Shown: positions 25,086 to 33,712, counted from the first letter of the stretch. The stretch: DNA of 64,000 nt from Paraclostridium sordellii (GCF_000953675.1 NZ_LN679998.1:1077911-1141910); one strand, 5' to 3'. Translations and numbers: made by a program. Notes: a model not told the origin generated them from the letters alone.

Positions 25086-25763
25086 ATGACAATACTAAAA
25101 CTTGAAGATTTAAAATATAAATTTGAAGGCAGTAATAGATATATATTAAAGAATATTAATATTGAATTTGAAAAAGGTAAAATATATTCAATAATAGGTA
25201 ATAATGAATCGGATAAAAGTACACTATTGTCTATAATAGCTGGATTAGATGTATGTACAAGTGGAAATATATATTTTAAAGAAAACAATATAAAAAATTT
25301 AAAACTAGATTTGTATAGATTTAATCATGTAGGAACTATATTTAAAGATTATAATTTTTTGAAAAATGTAACTGTTATTGATAATATACTTATATCTATG
25401 GATTTAAAAAAAGGTACGGAAAAAAATAAAAGACAACTGATTTATGATATTATGGAAAAATTAAATATAGACAAAGAGAAACTTTTTTATAAATCTAATA
25501 AATTATCTTATATAGATAGTATTATGCTATCTATTGTTAGAGTAATAGCCAATGATACTGACATTATAATAATGGATAACATAACTGAAGATATTGATGA
25601 AGAAAATGAAATTAATATAATGGAAATTATGTCAAGATTAGCTTATGAAAATAATAAGTGTATAATAATTTCAACGAATTCAAAAGTAGTAACTTCCTAT
25701 ACAGATGAAGTATGGGGTTTAAGTAATGGGACTTTAATGTATATAAAAGGAAAAGAACATTAA
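25086..25763 (+). CDS. Degenerate ABC ATPase, probably catalytically dead
   Basis: Length (225 residues), fold landmarks and position match an ABC ATPase, yet every catalytic motif is altered. Walker A reads GNNESDKS (about 38-45; the two inner glycines are Glu and Asp). The LSGGQ signature is replaced by LSYID. Walker B is IIIMDNITEDID, with Asn where the catalytic Glu should be. The switch His is missing (STNSK instead of THD). The open frame, intact start (AGGTGAATT before ATG) and strong terminator argue against a simple pseudogene. It probably stabilises the adjacent permease or serves as a non-hydrolysing regulatory subunit. ATP binding would need to be tested. Confidence 0.8.
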   Translation: MTILKLEDLKYKFEGSNRYILKNINIEFEKGKIYSIIGNNESDKSTLLSIIAGLDVCTSGNIYFKENNIKNLKLDLYRFNHVGTIFKDYNFLKNVTVIDNILISMDLKKGTEKNKRQLIYDIMEKLNIDKEKLFYKSNKLSYIDSIMLSIVRVIANDTDIIIMDNITEDIDEENEINIMEIMSRLAYENNKCIIISTNSKVVTSYTDEVWGLSNGTLMYIKGKEH

Positions 25764-25766
25764 GAT

Positions 25767-25817
25767 AAAAAAGAGTTATTAAGTTAATGATATAAATTAA
25801 CTTAATAGCTCTTTTTT
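25767..25817 (+). terminator. Intrinsic terminator
   Basis: A long stem (AAAAAAGAG with CTCTTTTTT outside, TATTAAGTTAAT with ATTAACTTAATA inside, one mismatch) and a T-run, just after the degenerate ATPase gene. Confidence 0.9.
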
Positions 25818-25919
25818 AAAATCCTAAATGTCGAAAAATGTAAAATAAAAAAACTTAAATAATTATCCAAAAAATGGTAAAATAGTTGAGGCAAAAAACT
25901 AGAAAGGATTTATCAAAAT

Positions 25920-26972
25920 ATGAAAAAAAGATTTATAATATTTGCATCAGCACTTATGATATGCTCTCAAGCTTTAATAGTAGATGCACATCCAGGAAGA
26001 ACGGACGCATCAGGAGGTCACAGAGACAATAAAAACAGATCAGGATTAGGTCCATATCATTATCACTGTGGAGGACACCCAGCACACTTACATACAAACG
26101 GATGTCCATATCAAGGTGGAGGTTCAAACTCATCAGATGAAAGTTCAGCAACTTCTCAAGGCTCAGGTAGTTCTAATACTCAAACACAACCAACTGGTCC
26201 ATCAAAAGAAAGTATAGAAGAAAAAGGAACAAACAATGGATATAATGATGGTTATCAATTAAATACAAAAAACGAATATGGTTATACAGGAAGTTACGAA
26301 TCAGAATATAGACAAGCCTATAACGAAGCTTATCAAAAGGGAAAATTAAAAATTGAAAAAGAAAAGTCAGAAGCATCGCAAAAAGGATATAAAGACGGAA
26401 AAGAAAATAACCACGATAATACATATACACAAGAAACAGTTGTAAAAGCTTACGAGGAAAGTTATTCTAGAGGGAATGAAGAATATAAAGAAAACAAGAA
26501 AAAAGAATATGAATCCCTTGGAATAAAAGATTGTGAAGAAAATAAAAAAATGAGAACATTTGAAGATAATGTAGACTCTTTATATATAGATGCTTATAAA
26601 AAAGCTTATGAAGATAGACATATAGAACTTAAAAATGAAGAATTCAAAGCTAAAGGCTACACAGATGGAATTATAAATAAACCTAACAAAAATATAGACG
26701 AAAAATTTAAAAATAGCTATGAAGAAGGCTACAAAAAAGGTAATGAAGATAGAGAAGAAATGCTAGAGTCTGCTTATAACCAAGGCTATGAAGGTGAAAC
26801 TTTAAAAATTGATAAAAAGTTTGAACCAATAAAATCAGAAATAGAATCAAAGTACAATGAAGGTAAAAAAACAAGTAAAAATGACAAAGTAGCAGTAGCT
26901 GGAATAATAGTAGTTGGAGGAGCAGCTGGTTTTACAATTTATAAAAAGAAAAAATCTAAAAGAAATGCTTAA
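25920..26972 (+). CDS. Secreted YHYH-domain protein with GY repeats and C-terminal anchor
   Basis: A signal peptide (about 1-23) is followed by the YHYH domain: HPGRTDASGGHRDNK, then GPYHYHCGGHPAHLHTNGCPY (His and Cys rich, likely metal binding; about 24-66). A Ser/Gln-rich linker follows. Residues about 95-310 form a highly charged helix-like region with many G-Y-x-x-G/K and Y-K-x-A-Y motifs at irregular 20-30 residue intervals. The C-terminus has a membrane helix (VAVAGIIVVGGAAGFTIY) and a Lys/Arg tail; there is no LPXTG motif. It is thus a membrane-tethered surface protein of unknown role. The codon spectrum matches its neighbours. Confidence 0.75.
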   Translation: MKKRFIIFASALMICSQALIVDAHPGRTDASGGHRDNKNRSGLGPYHYHCGGHPAHLHTNGCPYQGGGSNSSDESSATSQGSGSSNTQTQPTGPSKESIEEKGTNNGYNDGYQLNTKNEYGYTGSYESEYRQAYNEAYQKGKLKIEKEKSEASQKGYKDGKENNHDNTYTQETVVKAYEESYSRGNEEYKENKKKEYESLGIKDCEENKKMRTFEDNVDSLYIDAYKKAYEDRHIELKNEEFKAKGYTDGIINKPNKNIDEKFKNSYEEGYKKGNEDREEMLESAYNQGYEGETLKIDKKFEPIKSEIESKYNEGKKTSKNDKVAVAGIIVVGGAAGFTIYKKKKSKRNA

Positions 26973-27318
26973 TAGATTAAATAGAAATCATTAAAGTATA
27001 ATTAACATATTCAATCTTAAAAAATTTAAAAAGAATAAAATATTATTACCTTGGTAATTATTAAAAGTGTTTGAAAAATTATTTTCAAACACTTTTTATT
27101 TTACTCAAATAGGATTTTAGATACTAAAATGAAGTGTCAAAAAAGAGACAATAGTCTGAAAATTGACAGAGATTAAAAATGCTTTGAAAATCAAGTTATT
27201 ACAACTATACAAAAATAATTTTATATAAAATTTTAACAAAATGTCAGTATATAGACATTAATATATAAAAATTAAAAAATAATCTACAAAATTTATTACA
27301 AAATGCAAATGGAAAATG
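26973..27318. other. Gene-free spacer
   Basis: Apart from the terminator at 27063-27098 this spacer holds no ORF with a ribosome binding site and no recognised RNA. It is very AT-rich, and the promoter of the TauE/SafE gene begins at its right end. Confidence 0.5.
27063..27098. terminator. Intrinsic terminator, nearly symmetrical
   Basis: AAAAGTGTTTGAAAA pairs with TTTTCAAACACTTTT over a 4-base loop, followed by more T residues. It lies about 90 bases after the YHYH gene and can be read on either strand. Confidence 0.85.
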
Positions 27319-27392
27319 TTGAAAAATGACTACTCTTAGATAAAATATAAACAAGTTTAAAATGCAAAAAATGGCATAAAACTTGCTTTTTA
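27319..27392 (+). promoter_or_regulatory. Promoter and 5' hairpin of the TauE/SafE gene
   Basis: TTGAAA (27319-27324), 16 bases, TAAAAT (27341-27346) is a good sigma-A type promoter. The transcript would start near 27352, exactly where a hairpin begins: CAAGTTT with AAACTTG outside and ATGC with GCAT inside, followed by CTTTTT. It can act as a 5' stabilising hairpin or as an attenuator 55 bases ahead of the gene. Confidence 0.5.
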
Positions 27393-27447
27393 ACAATATA
27401 TAAGGAGTAATTAAAGAAAAATATATTTAAAAGGGGAGGAATTATAT

Positions 27448-28320
27448 ATGATTAATGTAATAAGAATTTTGCTAGGTGCATTTACTGCCTTCTTTACTTT
27501 CAATTATGTAAAAGATGTATCAAAAGCAAAGGCTAAAAATGAGTTTGAAGACATACCTGCAATAAAGTCAGCAGCAACAGGATTTGTAACAGATTTTTTT
27601 GATACATTGGGAATAGGTTCTTTTGCACCTACAGTTGCTATGTTTAATGCTTTAAAAATGAATATTTCAGATAGATTGATACCTGGAACGTTAAATGTAT
27701 GTCATACAATACCAGTTGTACTAGAAGCATTTATATTTACAACAGTTATAGAAGTTGACCCACTAACATTAATAAGTTTAATTGCAGCAGCAGTAGTGGG
27801 TTCCTATCTTGGAGCTGGAGTAATATCGAAAATGGATGAGAGAAAAATCCAAATAATAATGGGGCTTGCACTTGCAGTAACTGCAGTACTTATGTTATTA
27901 GCACAACTTGGATTAATGCCAGGAGGAGGAGTAGCTACAGGATTAACAGGAGCAAAACTTGTAATAGGTATAATAGGTAACTTTATATTAGGAGCATTAA
28001 TGACAGCGGGGGTTGGATTATATTCTCCATGTATGGCTATGGTATATTTCTTAGGAATGTCACCAGATGTAGCTTTCCCTATAATGATGGGATCTTGTGC
28101 AATGCTTATGCCAATAGCAAGTACTAAGTTTATAAAAGAGAATGCTTATGCAAAGAAAACTTCTTTATTTATAACTATAGGTGGAGTAGTAGGTGTTTTA
28201 ATAGCTGCATTTATAGTTAAATCAATGCCTATGAATATATTAAAATGGGTTGTTATATTTGTAATATCTTATACTTCATACACTATGTTAAGAAAGGCAT
28301 TTTCTTCAAAAACAAAGTAA
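27448..28320 (+). CDS. TauE/SafE family membrane exporter
   Basis: The 290-residue protein has about eight hydrophobic segments in two halves, the TauE/SafE (DUF81) plan; each half carries a conserved F-x-D/G-x-x-G-x-x-S/G loop (TDFFDTLGIGSFAPT at about 50-64, and LMTAGVGLYSPCMAM at about 187-201). Family members move small sulfur-containing or organic anions such as sulfite, sulfoacetate or taurine-derived products. No sulfur metabolism gene lies nearby, so the substrate is open. GGGGAGG precedes the ATG. Confidence 0.9.
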   Translation: MINVIRILLGAFTAFFTFNYVKDVSKAKAKNEFEDIPAIKSAATGFVTDFFDTLGIGSFAPTVAMFNALKMNISDRLIPGTLNVCHTIPVVLEAFIFTTVIEVDPLTLISLIAAAVVGSYLGAGVISKMDERKIQIIMGLALAVTAVLMLLAQLGLMPGGGVATGLTGAKLVIGIIGNFILGALMTAGVGLYSPCMAMVYFLGMSPDVAFPIMMGSCAMLMPIASTKFIKENAYAKKTSLFITIGGVVGVLIAAFIVKSMPMNILKWVVIFVISYTSYTMLRKAFSSKTK

Positions 28321-28356
28321 ATTATGTTAAAATATGGGTATAGGGAGATGAATTAT

Positions 28357-28665
28357 ATGGACTACGACAACTTTTATATCCAAAATGTAGGTTTAATATG
28401 GGAAATCATAAAGTTATATGAAGGGGAAGTATTTAAAACCAAGATAGGTGTCCCATTTACTTACAAGGCATATACAGATTATATAATAATAAATGAAACC
28501 AATCAGACTATAAAAAAAGAATACTTTAAATTAGCTTGTAGGTTTATGCCAGATTTAGAGCTTAAAAATATTCAAAAGATAACAAGAGGGCCACAATATA
28601 TTTATGCCATACTAACTAGTAATAAAATAAAGTCAAATATAGAAAATTTAGAAGGAAGCAACTAA
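28357..28665 (+). CDS. Small cytosolic protein of unknown function
   Basis: Of three possible starts, ATG 28357 has the best spacing from AGGGAGATG and gives 102 residues. The protein is a mix of helix and strand with an aromatic-rich centre (GVPFTYKAYTDYIIIN) and a Q-Y-I-Y-A-I-L strand near the end; no membrane segment or signal. It is not recognised. It starts 36 bases after the TauE/SafE gene and ends in its own terminator, so it may be part of the same transcript and share its job. Confidence 0.6.
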   Translation: MDYDNFYIQNVGLIWEIIKLYEGEVFKTKIGVPFTYKAYTDYIIINETNQTIKKEYFKLACRFMPDLELKNIQKITRGPQYIYAILTSNKIKSNIENLEGSN

Positions 28666-28680
28666 GTTGCTTCTTTTTTT
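28655..28680 (+). terminator. Intrinsic terminator overlapping a stop codon
   Basis: GAAGCAA and TTGCTTC pair over a 5-base loop and are followed by a T-run. The stop codon of the upstream gene lies inside the stem. Confidence 0.9.
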
Positions 28681-28730
28681 ATATTTTAGTTTCAAAAATA
28701 AAAATAAATCAATAATATAACTTGTGTGCT

Positions 28731-28767
28731 TTTTAAAAATATTAAGAAAAAAACAATATTTTTAAAA
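28731..28767. repeat. AT-rich inverted repeat before the FUSC gene
   Basis: TTTTAAAAATATT and AATATTTTTAAAA form a perfect 13+13 inverted repeat with an 11-base centre, about 160 bases before the FUSC gene. It could be an operator or an RNA hairpin; the low complexity makes chance pairing more likely than usual. Confidence 0.3.
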
Positions 28768-28925
28768 CGGTTTAATCTAGTGTATAGTGGATAAATATAT
28801 AGTTGTAGTAAAAAAATATGCCCAAAATGTTTTAGAAACAAATTATTTTAATATAAAATAAAAACTGTTATAATTTAATATATTAATAAATTAAGATATA
28901 TTAAAATAAGAAGGAGAGTTTTAAA

Positions 28926-30860
28926 ATGAAAATTGACAAAAAGCAGATTATATCTACTACTATAATGTTTATAGTTATAGTTTTAGCTATAGTTGGTTTT
29001 AAATCTGTATTTGGAGATGCAAATACCTTAGTTGGTGTAGCTGGGATTACAGCTGCTTTATCACTTTTAGGAACGGACTATACCATAAATCCTATAAGAA
29101 ATACTATAGGATTTATAGGACTTGAAGTATTACTTGGAGTTGGTGCTTACTTATCTTCAACTAATGCAGTATTAGGATTAATAATTACATTTATAGTAAT
29201 ATTTTTTATACTATATTCATTTACCTATAATACTAAAAAGCCTACATATGTAGCTTTTACCTTAGGTTATTTATTTATGCTATATACACCAGTAAGTTTA
29301 GAACAATTACCTCTTAGATTAGAGGGACTTGCATTTTGTGGTTTAGCTATAATGATATTACAGTTTATAGCTAATAAAAATAAACTTAAAAAAGGTTCAA
29401 AAACTATTATAAAAGACTCTATAAATATCATAGATAAAGAAATATCACTTATGATTAAAAATGAAGATTTAGATTCATTAAAGAATTTAAATGATAAAGT
29501 ATACTCAAATGTAAGAAATTTATCATCAGATATATACAGAAGAATAGATAAAGATGTAGATTTGCCAATGAATCTTATGCAAGCTTTATTTGTAAGTAAT
29601 TTTTTAGAAAGCATAAATTTAACTTTAGATAAAATAAGAAAAGATAAAGATTTTGATAAGGGTTATGAAGAATCTCTAAAAAATATTAAAAAATTATTAT
29701 CAAATGTCAGTGATTTTATAGACAATAGCATAACTGTAGATACAATGACAGATAAAATAAAAGAATATCTAAATGAAAATAAAGATATTAACTCAAAATA
29801 TTATTTAACTTATGAACTTCACGATGCTGCAAGTATTTTAAAACACGATTTAAATAATACAAAGGACGGGGACGTTTCAAAAGTTAGTAAAAAATACTTT
29901 TTAACTAATTTTTTAGGTAAATTAAATGAACTTAAAAATAATATGCACAAAGATTCACTTAAATTTACTTTTGCACTAAGAGGCGCTCTATTAACTAGTA
30001 TAGGTGTATTTATAGTAAGTGCCTTTGATATAGAATATGGAAAATGGTTAGTATTTAGTTTATCTTCAGTAGTTCAACCATACCTTGAATCAGGTAAATT
30101 AAAAGGTAAAGATAGACTTATAGGTACTATAATAGGTTTATTAGTATTTGAAATATTATTTTTTATAGTAAAAGATCCATCAGGAAGAACTCTTATTATA
30201 CTTGCTGTTGGATACTTAAGTAACTACCAAACAAGATACAGATATCAAATGATATGCACTACTATATCAGCACTTGGTTCAGCAGCATTATCAACTGGAA
30301 ATATAGAAACTTTATCAATAGATAGAATTATATTTGTAATTACAGGTACTGTAATAGCTTTATATGCAAATAAATTTATACTTCCTTATAAAATGACTGA
30401 TGTTACTAAAAATGAAGTTGACAAATCTATAAAATTGAATGAAAATATAGTTAAGAAATTGTATGAACTAGGTAAAACTAAATCAAATACAGATAAAGAA
30501 TTAAAAGAACTTTTAGTAGTAAATGAGCTAATTAATAAAAAAATTGGAGCTAATAATGCAACCTTATTATCAGATAAAATTAATGACTTTTTATACAATC
30601 AACGCATATTTATGAATGAGGTGAGATTTTTAGTAAACAATTTTAGAAAGTTTAATAAAAGAGATGGAAACCATTTAAAATTATTTGAAGAAATAGATTT
30701 ATTAAATAAAAAAGATAATATTACAAAAGAAGATGCTATAAACTATTTTGACCATATAAAAGATAATTTTAGCAAACTTATTTTAGTAGATATTATAGAA
30801 ATAAAAGAGAATATACAAAACTCAAGAAATCTATTTGTAGAAATAGAAAAAGAGATATAA
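28926..30860 (+). CDS. FUSC-family membrane protein (aromatic acid exporter-like)
   Basis: The 644-residue protein has two membrane blocks (about 10-160 and 345-490), each of several helices, separated and followed by charged helical cytoplasmic domains of 150-200 residues. That is the FUSC/YccS/AaeB architecture, with GKWLVFSLSSVVQPYLESGKLKGKDRLIGTIIG as the typical second-half loop (about 375-408). Relatives export aromatic or fusaric-type acids, but many Firmicutes members have no known substrate. AAGGAG precedes the ATG. It is monocistronic with a terminator right after it. Confidence 0.85.
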   Translation: MKIDKKQIISTTIMFIVIVLAIVGFKSVFGDANTLVGVAGITAALSLLGTDYTINPIRNTIGFIGLEVLLGVGAYLSSTNAVLGLIITFIVIFFILYSFTYNTKKPTYVAFTLGYLFMLYTPVSLEQLPLRLEGLAFCGLAIMILQFIANKNKLKKGSKTIIKDSINIIDKEISLMIKNEDLDSLKNLNDKVYSNVRNLSSDIYRRIDKDVDLPMNLMQALFVSNFLESINLTLDKIRKDKDFDKGYEESLKNIKKLLSNVSDFIDNSITVDTMTDKIKEYLNENKDINSKYYLTYELHDAASILKHDLNNTKDGDVSKVSKKYFLTNFLGKLNELKNNMHKDSLKFTFALRGALLTSIGVFIVSAFDIEYGKWLVFSLSSVVQPYLESGKLKGKDRLIGTIIGLLVFEILFFIVKDPSGRTLIILAVGYLSNYQTRYRYQMICTTISALGSAALSTGNIETLSIDRIIFVITGTVIALYANKFILPYKMTDVTKNEVDKSIKLNENIVKKLYELGKTKSNTDKELKELLVVNELINKKIGANNATLLSDKINDFLYNQRIFMNEVRFLVNNFRKFNKRDGNHLKLFEEIDLLNKKDNITKEDAINYFDHIKDNFSKLILVDIIEIKENIQNSRNLFVEIEKEI

Positions 30861-30881
30861 AAATAATAAAACCAACCTAAG

Positions 30882-30914
30882 AAAAGGAGTGATTTTTAAA
30901 ATTACTCCTTTTTA
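30882..30914 (+). terminator. Intrinsic terminator
   Basis: AAAAGGAGTGATTTT pairs with AAAATTACTCCTTTT with one G-U pair; T residues follow. Confidence 0.8.
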
Positions 30915-30983
30915 CTTATTTTAAGGAGATTTATATTATTTTAACAAAGTATAGTCAGTATAAAAATGAAAGGGAGAATTGTG

Positions 30984-31463
30984 ATGAAATACTATATGAA
31001 ATCTAAAATTTTTAAATTAAAAGAAGATTTTTGGATTATAAATGAGTATAAAGAAAAAGTATTTTTTGTAGATACTAAGCTTTTAACACTAGGTCTACGT
31101 TTTGATTTAATAAAAGATGATAATATTATATATTCAGTTAAGGAAAACTTACTGGCTTTTTTGGGAAAATACGAAATAATAGAATCTGGAAAAGTTATTG
31201 GACATGTAAGTCGTAAATTAACATTTGTAAAAGATAAATTAAAAGTAGATAGTAAATATGGAGAGCTTTTGATAAAAGGAGATATACTTGATTATAATTA
31301 TAAAATTTATAAAGACGGTAAAGAAATAGCCACTATAATCAAAGAATTTTTCTCTATAACAGATAACTATTATATAGATATAGATTTTGAAGATGAAGCT
31401 TTTATATTAGCTTTAGTTGTAATTGTTGATGATGTTATTGATAAACAAAGAAATCGTAATTAA
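30984..31463 (+). CDS. LURP-one-related (DUF567) family protein
   Basis: The 159-residue protein is a beta-barrel type LOR domain: MKSKIFKLKEDFWIINEYKE at the start, then the repeated VFFVDTKLL and GKYEIIESGKVIGHVSRKL pattern and an I-D-F-E-D-E-A-F-I-L-A-L-V-V-I-V-D C-terminal hydrophobic helix, all typical of the tubby-like LURP-one family. Bacterial members are thought to sit at membranes, possibly binding lipids; no reaction is known. ATG 30984 is taken because AAAGGGAG lies upstream of it and inside the longer ORF from 30966. Confidence 0.75.
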   Translation: MKYYMKSKIFKLKEDFWIINEYKEKVFFVDTKLLTLGLRFDLIKDDNIIYSVKENLLAFLGKYEIIESGKVIGHVSRKLTFVKDKLKVDSKYGELLIKGDILDYNYKIYKDGKEIATIIKEFFSITDNYYIDIDFEDEAFILALVVIVDDVIDKQRNRN

Positions 31464-31473
31464 TATTTAGATT

Positions 31474-31505
31474 AACCTCTTAAATTTGATTTGGGAGGTT
31501 TTTTA
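31474..31505 (+). terminator. Intrinsic terminator
   Basis: AACCTC and GAGGTT close a 15-base loop that can partly pair, followed by T residues. Confidence 0.7.
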
Positions 31506-31623
31506 TTTATATATTATTTAATAAATAATGTATAAAATATAAAAAATGACAAAATATGACAAAACTTTCAGGTATAATAAAAAATGACTGCAATAAATTT
31601 TATCAAGAATGGAGAGAGTATTT

Positions 31624-32163
31624 ATGAAAAACAAAATTAAATTAATGCTAATGATAGTTTTATCAATGACTATATTGACAGCTTGTGGAGGAGATAGTCC
31701 TACAAAGGTTGTAGATTCTTATTTTAAAGAATTAAAATCTGGAAAAAATACACAAGCAGCTAATCACTTATTTGCTAATGTTGAAAATAAAGAAGATAAA
31801 GGTGATAAAAAAGATTCAAAGATAGATAAAAACACAGAAGAGGCTGTTAAACTATATTTATCAAAGCTAGATGTAAAAGTATTATCTGAAAAAATTGATG
31901 GAGATAAGGCTACAGTAGAAGTTGAAGTAAAAGGATTAAATTTTGCTCAACTTATGGTAGAAGTTATACAAGATAACTTAGCTAATGTATTTGGAGGAGA
32001 ACAACCTACTGATGATCAGTTAAATGCTCAATTATTAGAAAAAGTTAAAAATGGAAAACCTCAAACTAGAAAAGGAAAAATTAATTTAACTAAATCTGAT
32101 AAAGGTTGGCAAATAAATCAAGATGAAAATTTAACAAGTTTAGTACTTGGTGGAATGGAATAA
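31624..32163 (+). CDS. DUF4878/DUF5105-like lipoprotein
   Basis: The 179-residue protein has a signal peptide with lipobox LTAC (Cys at about 21) and then the block S-P-T-K-V-V-D-S-Y-F-K-E-L-K-S-G-K, the typical start of NTF2-like DUF4878/DUF5105 lipoproteins, and a C-terminal strand KINLTKSDKGWQIN. A Lys/Asp-rich insert lies at about 55-75. Role unknown; it is a surface lipoprotein. ATG 31624 is preferred over ATG 31609 because the GGAGAG site lies between them. It is convergent with another lipoprotein gene and shares its terminator. Confidence 0.75.
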   Translation: MKNKIKLMLMIVLSMTILTACGGDSPTKVVDSYFKELKSGKNTQAANHLFANVENKEDKGDKKDSKIDKNTEEAVKLYLSKLDVKVLSEKIDGDKATVEVEVKGLNFAQLMVEVIQDNLANVFGGEQPTDDQLNAQLLEKVKNGKPQTRKGKINLTKSDKGWQINQDENLTSLVLGGME

Positions 32164-32199
32164 AAAAGAAGTGGCTTAATAAGCCACTTCTTTTTTTAT
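32163..32199. terminator. Bidirectional terminator between two lipoprotein genes
   Basis: AAAAAGAAGTGGCTTA and TAAGCCACTTCTTTTT form a perfect stem with A and T runs on the two flanks. It overlaps the last codons of the leftward gene. Confidence 0.92.
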
Positions 32200-32676
32200 A
32201 TGTTTAGATGCTAAAAATGCTTTCCAAGACTCTTTGCTTTCTACTATGGTAGACAAATCCTTAGTGTGGGATTTTTCAAGGTCTTCTCTTTTGTGAGAAT
32301 AGCTATCAGTACTCACATTAAAAACTATTTCATCTGCATTAGGTATAAGAGAAAACATAACTAAGGCATTTTTTTCACAAATATATTTAAAATCCATTGG
32401 ATGATATTTACTATAATTATAATTAACAGTTATTGAGTAAGGTTTTTTATCGGTTTTTAATTTAAACCCTACATGGTAGTTATTCCCCGGTAAATTATAA
32501 AGAATATTACCAACTGCATTATTATCCCCAACGTAAGAATTCTTATATTTTGAGATTTTCTCATATTTAACTTCAGACATATCCGTAATATTATTGAAAA
32601 TACTAAGTTTACTCACACCTTTACATCCAACTAATAATAAAAAAGTAATTACAAAAGGCAAAAACCACTTTTTCAA
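32176..32676 (-). CDS. DUF4825-like lipoprotein
   Basis: The 166-residue protein has a signal peptide ending in lipobox LLVGC (Cys at about 18). The mature part contains Y-K-N-S-Y-V-G-D-N-N-A-V-G-N-I-L-Y-N-L-P (about 44-63) and a later YSITVNYNY strand, the pattern of DUF4825 domains found in Firmicutes lipoproteins and anti-sigma-like proteins. Function unknown. Translation is taken from TTG 32676 with AAGGGGG upstream. It has its own transcription unit. Confidence 0.75.
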   Translation of the reverse strand: MKKWFLPFVITFLLLVGCKGVSKLSIFNNITDMSEVKYEKISKYKNSYVGDNNAVGNILYNLPGNNYHVGFKLKTDKKPYSITVNYNYSKYHPMDFKYICEKNALVMFSLIPNADEIVFNVSTDSYSHKREDLEKSHTKDLSTIVESKESWKAFLASKHIKKEVAY

Positions 32677-32792
32677 ATAATTACCCCCTTTTAATATGAT
32701 TATATTACAAATTTATACAATAATAAATAACAATATAGTAAATTTTCCAACAACTAAATATTAATGTAGAAAATTTTTACTTATTGAAATTA

Positions 32793-33338
32793 TTAAAAAT
32801 CTTTAACAGAAAATCTCTTAATAGAAATTTTAATAGTCTTATATAAAAATATTCCAACGAATAAATTTAAAAAACAAGTAGGTAAAACTACTGTAATAAA
32901 TAAAGTTAAAAAAGATGCTGGGAGACCAACTATAAAACTTGCAATGTATAAAAATGTAGTTCCACTTATTAAAGTACCAATAGGAAATATTAAAGTACTT
33001 AGTAAAGCTTCTTTTTTATGTTCTAACAGTCTATCAAAAGCTTTTACTTTATAAAATAAATTAATAATTATATAAATTAAATTAGCAGTAACCAATTTAT
33101 CTAAGAAATTTGGAACTTGACCACCTGGAAATTTTGTTGTTAAAGCTGTAAAAACACCAGTTACAATACAAGAAATAATACAAGTTTTATAATCATTTTT
33201 ATTTAAAAGTATTATAACTATTAACATAGCTACTGAAAAATCTGGTTGCATAGGTATCAAAAGCGTAGGAGTTATTTGATGAAGTATTAAACCTATAGCT
33301 AAAAGTATTGAATTTATTGTTAATTTTCTTGTTTTCAT
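32793..33338 (-). CDS. trpP: TrpP-type tryptophan transporter
   Basis: The 181-residue membrane protein has five or six hydrophobic helices and the features of the TrpP family: LLAIGLILHQITP, MQPDFSVAMLIVIIL and FPGGQVPNFLDKLVTAN. It looks like an ECF-transporter S-component-like fold and is expected to import tryptophan across the cell membrane. The assignment is backed by the leader, a T-box with a tryptophan specifier (33467-33712). AAGGAGG precedes the ATG. It is monocistronic; no trp biosynthesis gene is near. Confidence 0.88.
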   Translation of the reverse strand: MKTRKLTINSILLAIGLILHQITPTLLIPMQPDFSVAMLIVIILLNKNDYKTCIISCIVTGVFTALTTKFPGGQVPNFLDKLVTANLIYIIINLFYKVKAFDRLLEHKKEALLSTLIFPIGTLISGTTFLYIASFIVGLPASFLTLFITVVLPTCFLNLFVGIFLYKTIKISIKRFSVKDF

Positions 33339-33414
33339 AAACGAAAAACCTCCTTAAAATATTTAAAAAATTAATAAACCAATGACAATTATCGTCTTTA
33401 TTAGAATCTAGAGT

Positions 33415-33440
33415 TCACATCATCAAAATCACCTCCTTTA
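33415..33440 (-). other. Strong ribosome binding site with a two-codon ORF in the trpP leader
   Basis: Between the T-box terminator and trpP, the leader carries AAAGGAGGTG followed 6 bases later by ATG ATG TGA (Met-Met-stop), read leftward. The true trpP start lies 77 bases further on with a second AAGGAGG. This may be a minimal upstream ORF or a remnant of another start. Confidence 0.4.
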
Positions 33441-33466
33441 ATAAATTTATTTTAAAAAATAAAAAA

Positions 33467-33712
33467 ACTTCGGCCTAAAAAATAGGACGAAGTTATATCC
33501 GCGATACCACCTAAATTGCATAAAAATTTATGCCACCTTACTAAAGTACAATCATACTTTGCCTTCTATAACGTGAAGGACACGGTAAATAGTACTCTCC
33601 TAAATAGATTTCCCTTTACTCCTCAAAGGCCCATTCATTAAGTTTTTTCATGCTAGAATCTCACCATAACCAGCTCTCTGTAATGAACCTAAACTTAATT
33701 ACTACCCCTTAT
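33467..33712 (-). promoter_or_regulatory. Tryptophan T-box riboswitch
   Basis: Read leftward, the leader shows the Stem I parts (AGAGAGCTGG and GGTGAGATTCTAGC), the specifier region AATGAA-TGG-GCC with TGG (Trp) at 33633-33631, the conserved T-box AGGTGGTATCGCGG (33512-33499) and then an intrinsic terminator made by AACTTCG...CGAAGTT with a T-run (33495-33461). Uncharged tRNA-Trp would stabilise the antiterminator and allow trpP transcription. The specifier call depends on the usual GAA-codon-purine alignment. Confidence 0.9.

Noticed and set aside
25086-25763. Calling the motif-poor ABC ATPase a pseudogene
   Set aside because: The reading frame is full length, starts 8 bases after the permease with a usable ribosome binding site, and ends at a terminator; loss of catalysis alone does not make it a pseudogene.
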